Below are positions 1 through 19,422 of a stretch of 64,000 bases of DNA, piece after piece. The stretch is taken from the NCBI GenBank assembly GCA_024529925.1, contig JAFEUB010001529.1, positions 62,001 through 126,000 of the forward strand, written 5' to 3'. The translations under genes and the position numbers were made by a program. The notes below the pieces were generated by a model that saw only the letters and a list, made by a program, of their open reading frames with translations, made no database searches and had not been told where the DNA came from. This DNA is from Ophthalmolycus amberensis (Eukaryota; Chordata; Actinopteri; Perciformes; Zoarcidae). Every line of letters begins with the position of its first letter. Within the stretch, counting starts at the first letter, position 1.

Positions 1-683
1 ATCTCACGAGCACCGAGCGAGACACGCTCCTCGTTACATTTAGCTTTTCATTTCCTAATCAGCGCCGAGTCATATTTCTGTAACATTCGCTGGAATAAAT
101 GCATCACTTAATACTAGCCAGTACTCGAATAGGTAGATGCAATTTGCAATGTTCCGTATTCCATATCTGAATAATAATATAATCAGCAACAGATGTGCAT
201 GTAGACATTAGGTATACGGGTCATGCAGGGCGCCCTTTATTCAATTCAATAGAAATTAAGAAGTGTATAAGAGAATTAATAAAACAATGCATACAGCATA
301 AGCATTTGACTAGTTTTCCCAGATGTAGCACTTTTTGCACATCAAAGTATTTTTTTTTGTCTTTGTTTAGACCACAGGAATCACAGGAACAACTTATATT
401 CAGTCTTTCCAAAAACATGCTTCTGGGGAAATCATTTTGTCAACTTTCAGATGAAACCTATCATCTTATTCTTAATGCAGTAATCTGATATCATCGAGAT
501 GACCCAAAAACTAATCTTTGGGGGAAATGTTCAGAATAATGCTCCTAATTTGCGTGTCACTAGGGTGTTCAGACAGTAGTCTGACTCCCATTTTGTTCAG
601 TTGCAGCCTTATGAATGAATGAATGAATGACATGTCTACCAGTCCTGTTCAGTGGTTCATGTTGTTGTGGTTTTTTGTTCCAG
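1..683 (+). other. txlng: txlng intron (upstream part), no exon seen
   Basis: This is AT-rich, non-conserved sequence ending in a T-rich tract and a CAG acceptor at 681-683. A short (GAAT)n run sits at 613-628. The first recognisable txlng exon begins in mid-codon at 684, so this is intron and the N-terminal exons lie to the left of the window. I see no open reading frame here with a recognisable product. Confidence 0.7.
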
Positions 684-3588
684 GGAAGGAGGTTGTCCTT
701 TTGATGCAGGCTCTGAACTCCCTCGCCACTCCTGAGGAGAAACTAGCTGCTTTGTGCAAGACATATGCAGACCTGGTACGCTGAGTATCTGTATTTGAAC
801 ACTCAGACTTTGATTCTGAAGATCCGATTAGTCAATTACTAAACTATGTTCCTTTTAACATGTCTTTATCAAGCACGTCAGGTTTTCATTGGTTCCATTT
901 TCAACTGTAAATTACATGTGCGACTAATTGACTGTGTTTTCCAAATGACTAAGTGTGCTACCATTGATCTACGAAAGGTTTAACAACGTAAACATAATGC
1001 GATCCTTTCTGTGTTGACTGTGTGCGTTGTGTTCAGTTGGAGGAGAGCCGCTGCATGCAGAAGCGGCTGAAAGCTCTGCAGAAGAAACAGTCCCAGATCG
1101 TGAAGGAGAAGGTCCACCTGCAGGGGGAGCACAGCAAGGCCATCCTGGCCCGCAGCAAGCTGGAGAGCCTGTGTAGGGAGCTGCAGAGACACAACAAGAC
1201 TCTGAAGGTACACCTCGGCCTGCTGCGTCCGCCCTCCGCCTCGTCTCACATCGCTTCTCTGCGTACGTGATGTCATTTGTTGCCATTAAACTCCTTGTTG
1301 ACCCCCCCCCCCCCCCTGCTTCCGCCGCCTTCAGGAGGAAAACGGCCAGCGGTCCAGGGAGTACGAGGAGCAGCGGAAGGAGGCCATGCTGCACTTCCAG
1401 ATGACCCTGAGCGATATCGAGGTGCAGATGGAGCAGCACAGCTCCCACAACACCAAGCTGAGGCAGGAGAACATGGATCTGGCCGAGAAGCTCAAGAAGC
1501 TCATCGAGCAGTACGAACTGCGAGAGGAGGTACGGGTGCAAAAAAACCGCTACGGTTAAAGCAGCCGCGTCTTCATCGCGGTGGCCTAGACATCCTCTGC
1601 TGACTTGAACTTGAACTTGAATCATGACGGAAAGTAAAAGATGCTTTTGGCCGGAAAATAGATTTTAATAAGAAAAAACGAATATTCTTTTAGGTTCTTT
1701 ATATTAGATTTTGAAAATTAATATGGCGGAAAACAATTGTTTGGAATATAAAGATAGTCCTGAGCAGAGAATGAAGTCCCCTGTATATGTGTGTGTGTGT
1801 GTGTTGTAACACGAGCTTCTGTGCTTCGTTTTGGCAGCCGAGGTCGGCCGTGCGTGCGCGTTAGCAGAACAGCTAGCAAGCTAATAATCACACCACATGG
1901 TTTTAGGTCGCTCGGCAGATGGAAGAAACGGCTCCTCGCGTCAGTAATGTAACGGGTGGAAATGTGACGCGTCCCCCTCTCTTGCAGCACATAGACAAGG
2001 TGTTCAAGCACAAGGAGCTCCAGCAGCAGCTGATGGACGCCAAGCTGCAGAGGATCACCGAGATGATGAGAGAGGTGGAGGAGAAGCAGCAGAGAGAGAG
2101 GGACTTTGTGAGTACACGCGCGGGTTCGAAGAAGAGCAGAAATGACAAAATCAAGCAATGGTGTTTTTAACGGTGTTCGGGATGATGAACTAACTGACCT
2201 GTGACGCTTCAGCTGCTGAAGGACGCCACGGAGTCCAGACGCAAGTGTGAGCTGATGAAGGAGCAAGAAACGCAGCTCAAACAACAGGCGAGTACTCGCA
2301 CATACGCGCAGGTTCTCGGTGGATGAGAAACAGGTTTTTGTTTGGTGGGAATGCACTGTAGAATCCTTGTGTCCGCTGAAAGGTTTGAGAGTGACCTCTG
2401 CCCCCCCCCCCCCCCCCCTCTCCTCCCCCTCAGCTCTCCCTGTACATGGACAAGTTCGAGGAGTTCCAGAGCACCCTGGCTAAAAGCAACGAAGTCTTCA
2501 CCACTTTCAGACAAGAGATGGAGAAGGTGACTGACGGACTTCCTGTCGGCGGCTAGTGTTCGTGTCTCACTGTTTTGTGTCCCCCCCCCCCCCCCTTCCT
2601 TCCTTCCTGCCGCTAACTGTCTGGCTTTGCCTCCCAGATGACCAAGAAGATCAAGAAGCTGGAGAAGGAAACGACGCAGTGGAGGACCAAATGGGAAAGC
2701 AACAACCAGGCCCTGCTGCAGATGGCCGAGGAGGTGACTCTCCCGATATCCACACTCTCCTCTTTTGCTTTAGGCTGCTTCGGTAGCGCAGCAGTAAGGC
2801 TGATGGAGCAAGCTTTCACGATCACCAGTCTGTTTGGTGATCCTTTGGATTTTCCTTTAGCGCCACCATGAAGTTTACATTTTTGCTTCAGCGTGAAATA
2901 TATCGATAAGTAAGAGGAGGCGCCATGACATCTGGTTCATGTCCCCTCTCTCTCTCTCTCACCAATAGCTTAGGTGATCCTCTGGCACTAAGCAAGATGT
3001 AAAGTCAGCGGTTAAACCGAACTGTTAACATTTATAATATAATCCATAAAACAATCACTGAACTCAGGATCCACTTGCTAGTCTCCCGTGGCCCGTCTGA
3101 GACTGAGAGATGTGATTTCACAGCCCTGACAAAATAATCTTATCTTAAGGTCCTTTTACTGAACTGAAAATGAACCTCTGACGCTCAAGATCCATTGTGT
3201 TGTGTCCTAGAAAACTCTGCGCGACGGCCACTTCAAAGCCCTGCAGGGGAAGCTGGAGCTGCTGGAGCGGCTGTGCAGAGCCCTGCAGAAGGAGAGGAAC
3301 GACCTCAACAACCAGCTCAGCCTCCTCCAGGAGCAGGAGGACAAGGGGACCACGGCGCCTCCTGAAATCCAGCCGCAAGAGCCCGCCGCCGGGCAGGAAG
3401 ACGAGGAGAAGGAGGACGTGGAAGACGTGGAGGGCTCGGCAAAGAACGACGAGCCAGAGACGGGGGACGTCCACCAAGCTTCCAGACCACCCGAACTGGA
3501 CCCCACACCGGCTGCTACTGATGAAACCACTAATGCTGCTGCTGCTACGACAACGAGCCCGCCTGCGGAAACCTCACAGCAGGACTGA
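684..3588 (+). CDS. txlng: Taxilin family protein, gamma-taxilin type (3' eight exons, 5' end outside window)
   Basis: Taxilins are cytoplasmic coiled-coil proteins that bind syntaxins. Gamma-taxilin (FIAT) is also reported to bind ATF4 and nascent-polypeptide-associated complex. Exons: 684-775, 1037-1207, 1335-1529, 1988-2107, 2213-2287, 2434-2526, 2638-2733 and 3211-3588, ending in TGA at 3586-3588. All junctions after the first are phase 0, giving about 406 residues. The product reads KEVVLLMQALN, then EHSKAILARSKLESLCRELQ, HIDKVFKHKELQQQL and MTKKIKKLEKET, which are the long taxilin coiled coil. LCK.YADLLEESR and QIVKEKVHLQ match gamma-taxilin better than alpha or beta, from memory of the family. 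The C-terminus is a low-complexity Glu, Pro, Ala and Thr tail. The junction after 2287 has a GC donor. Convergent neighbour rbbp7 supports the txlng assignment. Confidence 0.9.
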
Positions 3589-5625
3589 ACGAGCCGGCGC
3601 GGCCCGTGTAGGTGAGGCGGGTGCGATCGGAGGGCTCCACACACCTCCAGCCTAGTTCCATAACAAGCCAGAAAAACATCTTCAATGGGGATATAGTTCT
3701 TTTCTTCTTTTTTTATTCTAGACTTGCCTCTCCAGGTTTCCGCACGTAAACTGAGCCTGTCTCGTTTTTCTGTGCGATAGTCAGAGGAGTGAAATGATCG
3801 TATCCAGGATTCTGTTGTAAAACGTTGGCCACCTTTTACTTTGGATGTAATGATTGGCTTCATGACGAGCACTTGGTACTTCTTGTTTTTCTACCATAAC
3901 TGTATTTTCATAGGAACATTTCCATTGAAGCTGCGCAAAGTCAAGTTTATTTTCTCCCTTCACATGGTCTCCCTGTAGTTTCTCATTGGAAATTCTAGTT
4001 TGATTAAGTTAAAGTGGGTGTGTCATAGGTCACTTCATGTAGCCTTACAAAAAGATGGAAGAGCAAAGTCAGACTTGGGCTTATTTGTCATCCGTATTGG
4101 CCACAGGGTATTAGATATCTTTTGATCACATCATACCACAACTTGGATAAGTTTAACATTTCTTTCGCAATTAAAATGGGAAGCGTCGCATCACAAATTA
4201 ATCCGCACATCCTCGTACACACATCCAAGCTACTTTAGCCACCAAGCTACCCTACAACATGCTAGTTAGTAGGGCGGTTGCTTTATGTGAAAATAATGTA
4301 ATAATCCATCTCTCATAATCTAAAAACTCTGAGGTGCATTAGCCCGACAGGCCGTGCCTTTGTACTCGAGCATGGCCGTCACTCTGACCCAGGCCTGCCA
4401 TGCTGGTGGTTGTTTTCATGACTCCAAACCATCTGTGTGGAGGCATTTTGGATTTTTTTTTGTTGTCTTCAACGCCAAAGATTAAAAAAAACTTGGACAA
4501 GAGTGAAGGGGGACTTTGTAAAATCAATGCGACATAGCTCGTCACTCAAGTGAGGCACTGGAGGTGCCACAAATTAAGCATTATATTAACTTAAAGGGAC
4601 AGTTCATCCCAAAATCATAAAATACACATTTGTCCTCTTACCTGTAGCGCTTTGGTTGTTTTTGTGTGAGGCCTGTAAAGATGTCCGTCTTCTCTCAGAT
4701 GACGTGGCACCCGGCTTGTGGTTAAAGGCGGCCAAAAAAAATAAATTTATTTTACAAACTCGACAGCGATGTCTTTCCAGAAAGTTAAGATGTGGTTACT
4801 TGCGATAATCCAGACCTTTTTATGAGCAGTTTCTTTTTCGAAACTTCACCAGTGATGTGACGCAGCTGGTTACTTAGCTGGGCAGTTAACAGATTGGCAA
4901 TTTGCTCCTCCCCTTCTGTAGTTCACACTTTAGGGGTGTTTGCTGCCCCCCAGTTGTTGATCCATGTGTGATTAAAGCTCAGTTTGTTACCACTGACTGA
5001 ACGCCCTCAACATCTAGGACACTTAACACTGGTAGGTTGAATGTGACTTTTCTTTTCTAATGCATTTTAAATAAAGATTGATTTCCATCAGTGATTAGGA
5101 ATAGTATCCACTCAGCTGAAAGTCAATCCACGCACTTACATCCTCTGCAGATTAGTTTTTCTAGCCCTGCTCGCTCCACTACTGAGGCAATGGCCCAAAA
5201 CCTTGAGTATAGTACTTATTCTCTATCACTATTGCTTTGTCTGTATTTGGAATCGATCTTTCATTTGTGGGTACAATTACAGGACGGTGCAAGACTTTGA
5301 AAAAAAAAGTTGCAACAATTGATGTGAACACGTACAGGGTCAGGTGGTGTGTGTACTTTTCCTTTGGGTTGAAGTACAGGTCTAGCTTTTCAGTATCCAC
5401 TTCCTTTCTTTGGCGTTGCCCCAGATTGACTCTCAGGTAATGTCAGAATCTACCTCTGCAGGTGAAACTAACTGTGAAAGAAGAGGCACGAGTCACCATA
5501 GCTTCGGAGAGCTCTATTTTTTACTAATAAAAATTAATAAATACGAGCCCACACCCCCTCTTTGATTGTAAAATGTTCTTAAAGTCCTGTCTTGCTTTTC
5601 AATAAACATTTTGTAGAATTTGAAA
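3589..5625 (+). other. txlng: txlng 3' UTR (inferred)
   Basis: About 2 kb of non-coding sequence follows the txlng stop and runs to an AATAAA at 5601-5606 with a GT-rich stretch downstream. An earlier AATAAA at 5070-5075 could give a shorter transcript. The stretch 4595-5000, starting with GGGACAGTTCATCCCAAAAT, looks like a dispersed fish repeat that I recall as common, but I cannot name the family. No other gene is visible here. Confidence 0.6.
5601..5606 (+). terminator. txlng: Poly(A) signal AATAAA, txlng
   Basis: This is a canonical hexamer. About 30 bases downstream comes TTGTTGAGTCTTGT, a G/T-rich stretch suited to cleavage-factor binding. It is the last strong signal before the opposing gene's 3' end. 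Confidence 0.6.
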
Positions 5626-5699
5626 CGACTGGATTTGTTGAGTCTTGTATTATTTGCATGTGCAGCATTAAAGGTTGAAGACGTTCAAAAAAAGACAAA

Positions 5700-6539
5700 T
5701 GAAAAGTTATAAAAGTTTTATTGCAATTTGTGGTGCAGGAAACAAAACAAGGCAATTTCACATTATGTAACAGAAAGGAGGAAACATGATTTTTATTTTT
5801 CCCTCAAGTGCACTAATTTAGTCCGACACCTTTCACTGAAGAGTTTATGTACCTTATGAACAGGAGGCAAACACAGCAAAGGGCAGCCATGAAGTGTCAC
5901 ATGAGTACGATTATTAAGGGACAAAAGGTGACTGGTGGGAAATAAAGTATAAAAGACGGCTCCCCTGGAGATGGTGAGCTTCTAACCAATCACGGTGTGG
6001 ACTGATGTGGATCAGGTCTTCTACTGTTCAGGTTTCCCCATTTGTTTCTGGAGGAGAGCCTACCAGCTCGTGGCTTTCTGGCTACTCGGAAGTCAAAATG
6101 TAAAATTAAACTTCTCATGTTCTCCTTGCATGAGCCCTGTGACTGGTCATACCAATAGCTTACAGTGACACATGAAGGTTTTCTGTACTTTAGTCTTCAA
6201 AGGCCCCTCACCACAGCAATCCCCCCCCCCCCCCCACACCAGAGACACTACCACCTGAGCAGGTACGACATTTCAGCTCTTATCCTGTTGTAAGTGCTTC
6301 AGTGCCGTTGGGTACCTGGGCCGCGGTGAAGTGGAAGCAAGATGAGCCGGAATCCAACCGTCAGTCAGCGAGGGCGGAGTCTACGCGGTCTCCAACTCTT
6401 AATGTTTGTTCATGTGGAGAGCAGACTTTTACTTTTGCACTTGATAAGCCAGGGAGGGAAAGGACGGCCGGGTCTGGGAATGGAGGAGGAGGGGATGGGG
6501 GGGAGGAGTCGTGCCTGGAGAGACTCGTGCAGAGCCGGG
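5700..6539 (-). other. rbbp7: rbbp7 3' UTR (inferred)
   Basis: Non-coding sequence lies between the rbbp7 stop (6540-6542) and the minus-strand AATAAA at 5717-5722. It contains a poly-C run at about 6223-6235. No other gene is seen. Confidence 0.55.
5717..5722 (-). terminator. rbbp7: Poly(A) signal AATAAA, rbbp7 (minus strand)
   Basis: TTTATT on the plus strand reads AATAAA on the minus strand, about 820 bases past the rbbp7 stop. It defines the probable 3' end of rbbp7 at about 5.70 kb, leaving under 100 bp between the two convergent transcripts. Confidence 0.6.
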
Positions 6540-13523
<6,984 letters not shown>

Positions 13524-14274
13524 GGTCCAAACTCTGCGCTTTGTCACGACGCTCGAAAGCAAAGCAACTCGGTAGACGCTGTTTTTAATGAATACCGCGG
13601 TTCCCCCTCGCTAGCGCTGCTTTGGTCGCACCACTACAAAAGTAGGCTCCTTCCTTTTCAGCGCCGAATTACTCGATACCTATTACGCATGCGTCAGTCC
13701 ACGCAGACCAACGAGGGCCAATATTGCGCGCGGACTGCGCATGGGGAGAAGTGACTGCGCAGACGTGGCGGATCCCACCACCTGTGCCAATATATTATAC
13801 ATACATTTAAGTTTTGCTGCCTCGTCAATTATAATTTTGTCAATGCACGTAAACCTTTGAGTCATGGCTTTAGACGAAAATACCCAGAAAATAGCATGGG
13901 CAGAATATGCAGGCGTGCAAATTGAAAGTAGCCAATTAAACAGATATTAGGTTGTATCATAATGTATAAATGGCGCTGCATGGACTAACATAGTGTGTTA
14001 GTGATAATCACTGATGTGCAGTAGGCTATATAATGCATACACAGTGCACAATATACAGCATTATATACTCTAACGCTCATGTATATAGTAATGTTTATGT
14101 TAAAGGGGAAATAGTACGCTACAGTTATGTTGTGAGACGTCAATTGGCAGTTCATTGAAAAGTCCAGAAAGACCTCAGCTAGTATGCTAATGTTAGCATG
14201 TTAACTGGAAGCTATCCGATCCATTTCCCCCCCATGTAACAATTTTGTTTCTCGGTGTGTAATGAGTATTACAG
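13524..14274. promoter_or_regulatory. rbbp7 5' flank / promoter region and gap to hdgfl3
   Basis: The first 240 bp upstream of the rbbp7 ATG are CpG-rich. ACGCATGCGT at about 13685-13694 and TGCGCATG at about 13736-13743 are NRF1-like half-sites, which suits a housekeeping CpG promoter. From about 13.8 kb to 14.27 kb the sequence is AT-rich intergenic DNA with no gene visible. The transcription start has not been located. Confidence 0.5.
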
Positions 14275-15255
14275 CCTCACTCTGCATTCCAATGAGTTTA
14301 TTTAGTAAAAGTCTCGTCCATAAACAGCAAAAAACAGTTTACAGTAAATTACAAACCTTGAAAATGCAAAACATATTCCAAATACGAGCACAACAAAGAT
14401 CTAAAGGATATTAATGAATCAATAAAAAAGCATGAGTTTACATACACAAGGGGTGTTCGCTATCATCAAAAAAATAAATAGGTCTATATATCTCATGATG
14501 ACAATAGCTGAAGCAAAGTAAAGGAAACTGGCACAGAGTTAAAAGACAGAGTAGCCTGGTGTCATCTTTAATCATAATTAATGTAATTCATTTAATCTAA
14601 AGTTTGGTGATTTAAAATGCATTATTACTCTGTATGTTTACGTCACAATGTTTCAGATGAAAAAAACATTTTCACAGCTCTGTTTCCTTAGATAGTTAAT
14701 GTGGTTTAGTTTACTGTCGGGTTTTAGACGTTGAGACAAGGCAACAGAAAAAAAGTGGAATGTGTATTCTTTTCCCCCCCCACATGTCCTTCGCACACCA
14801 ACAAATATCTGACTTTAAGCTAAGAACCAATGGACACTTTTTCTCCAAGAATGAGCACAACAGTAGAGCATGCCACGATAAAAAAAAGAAGCTTTGAAAT
14901 ATACAGTGATCTATTTCACAGAATACACAGAAGAACAGATGTATCACTTTCCCATAAAAAGATGAGACCTAGAGCAGTCCGAGTAGAATACTGGTCCTAT
15001 ATTCTACGACAAGAGTAAAATATACCGTTATAGTTCATCTCCGAGTTACAATGTGTAACCCAGTTGTGCACAACACTTCATACATTTATCTATGTATTTC
15101 CATTCGTCTTTTTTTTTTTCGTTACATAAAAGAGTAACATATGGTGATGGATGATGCTTCCCAAGTCCCTCCCATAATTATCCTCGTAAAAAATGCAATT
15201 TCAAGCTATAACGAGAGTACAATGCAATACCAAACATATATCACAGATGGCAGGA

Positions 15256-15291
<36 letters not shown>

Positions 15292-16671
15292 AGGTCTTAT
15301 CAAATGCATTTGTACACAGTGACAGGTGATCGTGAGTGATGCAATACAGACAGGTATACACGGGTATAAATACAGATGGCTATCTACACTATGAACGATT
15401 ATGAAGAAGGACACGGGCCAATCTAACCCACTGATTCTTCTGGCCTAAATGTGACATGTAGTGACAAGACTGTATTACGTCATGTCACATGCACAGTAGA
15501 GATGCACTGATACTGTATTTCTATTGTAACGAAATTCACAAACTACTGTTTAAAATGACCTTCTGAACAAACATAACAAGTCACTTTTCAACACCAATTA
15601 AAGAGGCAGTAAGTAATCTACTTTAATGTTCTTTAGCGAGTGACGAATACTATTGGTCCTTTCACTTGAAAATAATTTTTTGACGAAATTGAACTGTCGT
15701 AGTTTTGTCACCACGTCTTAAAGTTACCTCGTTATCTTAAAGTCAGAATGAGTAGGATTTGTCGGCCCCTCCTCCCCAGCTCTACGACGCCAGAAGCCAC
15801 GCCCACTGGCATGCAATTAGGATGATTTGCCAGTGGCAAAAAAAAAAAGCCAACCCCAGATGCGCTCTCCTTTTGGAATAAGTTTTGTGCGCTTGGCGTT
15901 TCGCCCTTGCTAAATATGCGTTTTTTGGGGGGGGGTTTTCGGCGCCGTGTCCGCCACTTTTGTAGTTTCTTCTTGGATGCGTGCTTACGATCTGGCACCC
16001 GGTCGCTACGTTTTTATAGATGTCGACGCCCAGAAACATGCCAGACAAAGCAAAATAAGAAAATACAGGCAGAGGGGCAGGGTCTCTGCAGATACGGACA
16101 CCCTAACCCTAACCCAAGGGACACCGCTTACCTATTGCTTCACAAATAAGTGTCACTTAACAGGTTATGAAAGGGTACACCTGTAATTTCAATATATTAT
16201 ATATATTGGGCTATTGTAGCATGAGACGAGTCGCGAAAAGCTCCATATAAACACAGCTAACATTATCACAACGCGTAATTGTTGCCATTAGACCACGATC
16301 AAAGTCAAGTCAAGTACTTAATGCCCCTTTAGATATCCTATACTTCACGTTTATTTCACAATATAAAACCTACAAGCATTCAGAGTCACTGGATGAAAGC
16401 GAAATACGAATCTCAACCTGTCTATTTTAGAGAGCTCAAGACACGACCCCTTGGCATTAAGTTTCAGCGCTTATACCCCGGCATCCACACGATGACCACC
16501 ACCATACCGGCATCATTATGGGTGCGTCTGTCATACAAAACACATACTGGAAGTCCGACGGAGAGGTGGAAGTGACGATGGCGGCCAGCGGATGGTGCTG
16601 ATGAGAGATCATGTCGTTGATGCACCTTCCCAACATCTCAGCTGTGGGGAATGACTTCATGCTTTCTTCAC
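14275..16671 (-). other. hdgfl3: hdgfl3 3' UTR (inferred), with a (TA)n run
   Basis: AT-rich non-coding sequence contains a pure (TA)n tract at 15258-15290. No coding potential beyond chance open frames is seen. The extent rests on the poly(A) signal at 14297-14302. Confidence 0.4.
14297..14302 (-). terminator. hdgfl3: Poly(A) signal AATAAA, hdgfl3 (minus strand)
   Basis: TTTATT on the plus strand lies 2.4 kb past the hdgfl3 stop codon, in the AT-rich sequence typical of long vertebrate 3' UTRs. It is the most distal candidate I can see; nearer ones exist, so the true end is uncertain. Confidence 0.4.
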
Positions 16672-19198
16672 TTAATGTTTTTCTATGAGCAGCTGGTTCT
16701 GGGGGACGCATCAATAAAGAAACACAGGTATTATAAGCATTGTTGTTAGTAACATTAAGTCAAACCACATGTTGACCGAAGTGCTTTGCATATAGACATT
16801 TAAAATACAATGAAATAATTAAAACAAAAACATTCAGTAGATAAATAACTGTAAATTGTGTTATTAGAAAGTACAACAGTGCACAATAAGACATGTATAA
16901 TTAGACAAAACGAGTTTTAAACCCACTTTTGTTATGGTGACCGTGTTAGCTAACTTGCTTACTTAGGGTCTGTGTACTCCACATAGCACCTTTTTCCAGC
17001 GTTTCAATGTTTCTATGACAACAATATCTTGCCATCATTATCACCACCGTTGTATAGTAGACTAGCATCGCTCCTTTGCGTTGTATTATCTATTTGGGCT
17101 ACTATCTATTTGTTTTACACCGCCGTGAGCATCAATCGCAGAATGTCTGCTTTATACTTTGTATAGACGAGCTGGTCACCGCTCAAAATGACAGCCGGAA
17201 CGTTACAGCAAGGTGACACAAGGTGACACGGTAATAAAAAGCACAATGCTAACCAGCAACAGTGTCCGCCCGGCCGATCTGCTCCCACAAATGGGCTTTT
17301 TGTGCCCAGTTTGGAGAAGCAGGAGTACCGAGCATAGCAGTGTACTGCTGTGGACTCTTACTCCGTCTTTTTTATGTTTTTATGACTAAATTGAACAGAA
17401 AATCATTATTCCCAGGAAAGAAAAAACTTTCGGCTTATTGTTAGCGAGTTGAACGCTGCCTTCAGAATTCTAATGGTGTCTGATGTGGGATGGTTCATTT
17501 TACTGATCCGACTCCATGCAGGGGTCCAACAAACTAATAATAACTAATAGAATTATTATGGGCTGTAGCTACATTCAGTATGACACATTTTCTGAATATA
17601 TTTGGGACAAACCAGACACGCTGGTATGAATAATCTAGGCGACGGCAATGGAATTAGTTGTGTGTGTGTGTGCAGATCCATGCTCACACAATAACTTAAA
17701 TTGTAACTAAACAATAAAACATATACGCCTAAAATATGTGAATCACATGTTGTCCTAAACAGTCATATGGTCGCCAATCACTCCTTACAGAGGCTTTGTT
17801 TTCTCGGTGTGGATTTGAGAAAGACCTGACCCTGACATCCAGATGTGACTGTGTCCTGTTGCAGTGCTCGGAAGCCAAAACAGCTGGAGCAAATTGAAGG
17901 GGGCAGAGTCTCAAACTAGCGCACATATAGTATATATAGTCCTTATTCTTGTTGCCTCATTTTTGCAATCTTACTTCCGTTTCAGAGCTCAATGTGCGAT
18001 CCCAATCCGTGAGCTCGCAAAAGCACGCCGACATTGTTTTTTGAAATTGCTCTCACTGTCACAAGGGGGAGACAAAGGTCCGCATTTCAGGTTCAACCAA
18101 TAGGTAGCGCGGCTAGGATCGGCCTCCACCAAGAAGGACGAAGAGCAGTTGAGACTTTGACTTAAAGCTCTAAACTTGAAAAACTGATGAAAGAATTTAG
18201 TTGCCTTAGAACTGGAAGCGCAAAAAAATCAGCATTGGGTGAATATTATGTCGTGTTCAGACAGAAAAATTCTTTGTATCTTTATCAAATCTCCGGGAAA
18301 CCACGGAGTACATTTTTTTGAAAGTGGGAAACTTCAGGTCAAAGGACTTAGAAAGACACTCAGACTTTGTGAATTGTGATGAACGAATGATTAGAGTAGT
18401 AAACATGCGGGCGTTTAACAATCCCACCTTACTGTCGGTGGTATTTTGGATGATGTCGTTGTCGGGGTCTCCTCCCTCAGAGCCGCTCTTCTGGTCGTCA
18501 TCTTTCCCATCCTTCTCCAGGTCGTCCTCTACGGATGAGATCCTCGACAGCTTGGAAGGTTTCTGCTACAGACACACAGATCAGAATTCTCAGATAACAC
18601 ATGAAATAAACATGAATCATGTTTCGTTTGTCCCTTTGATCAACCTCTGTTTAATCCATCGATACCCCCCCCCCCCCCCATCTGTCTAACTTGACATGGT
18701 TTCATTAGTTCCAGAGTTTCAAATCGGAATATTTTGCTTTATGGTTTGTTTTTTGCAGACAGAATGTTTTGGTTTAAAAAAAGAAAAGGGTGAGGATGAC
18801 GACTAACTGCTGAGCGATATTTAACGCAACTGGTTTGAGTTGCTGGAGTGTAAACTTCTTCAAACCGCAGAGTGAACAGTGAGGCTGGTGTTACCCTCAT
18901 AGAAATAGAATAGGAGTAGAGCGGACATTCAACTGTTTTCCTGCGGTCATTAGACCAGTGCAAAAGAAAATGTTGATTGTTGTTAGTTGCTGTGGCGGGA
19001 ACACGTGTCAGTGGGGTCGTTAAGTGTCGTCACGGCGGGAAGGAGGACGGCTAGCTAGTTAGCTAGGTAGCTTGTTCTCTGGAGCGCCGTGGACTGAGGC
19101 CCGTTAAAACCCAACGCTGTTCAGCTCATTTTCTGTAACCAGTGTAGCATTAAAGCATGGCGGAACTAGCTAAATTGAATAATTTCACCATTTGATAA

Positions 19199-19229
<31 letters not shown>

Positions 19230-19329
19230 TTGAAAACAACTAAATGATTGTTCCTGCCTCTCATCACCCAGATAAACAGATCACATTTAATCTTTTGTCA
19301 GCTGAGGAGATTCCAGTTCCTTTGTGTAA

Positions 19330-19422
<93 letters not shown>

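Noticed and set aside
16098..16116. Telomere-like CCCTAA repeats
   Set aside because: Only about two and a half units are present, too few for an interstitial telomeric array.
16457..16714. 85-codon minus-strand frame over the hdgfl3 last exon
   Set aside because: It is in a different frame from the phase-0 splice continuation and ends in low-complexity Trp/Ser. It has no HDGF-family similarity.
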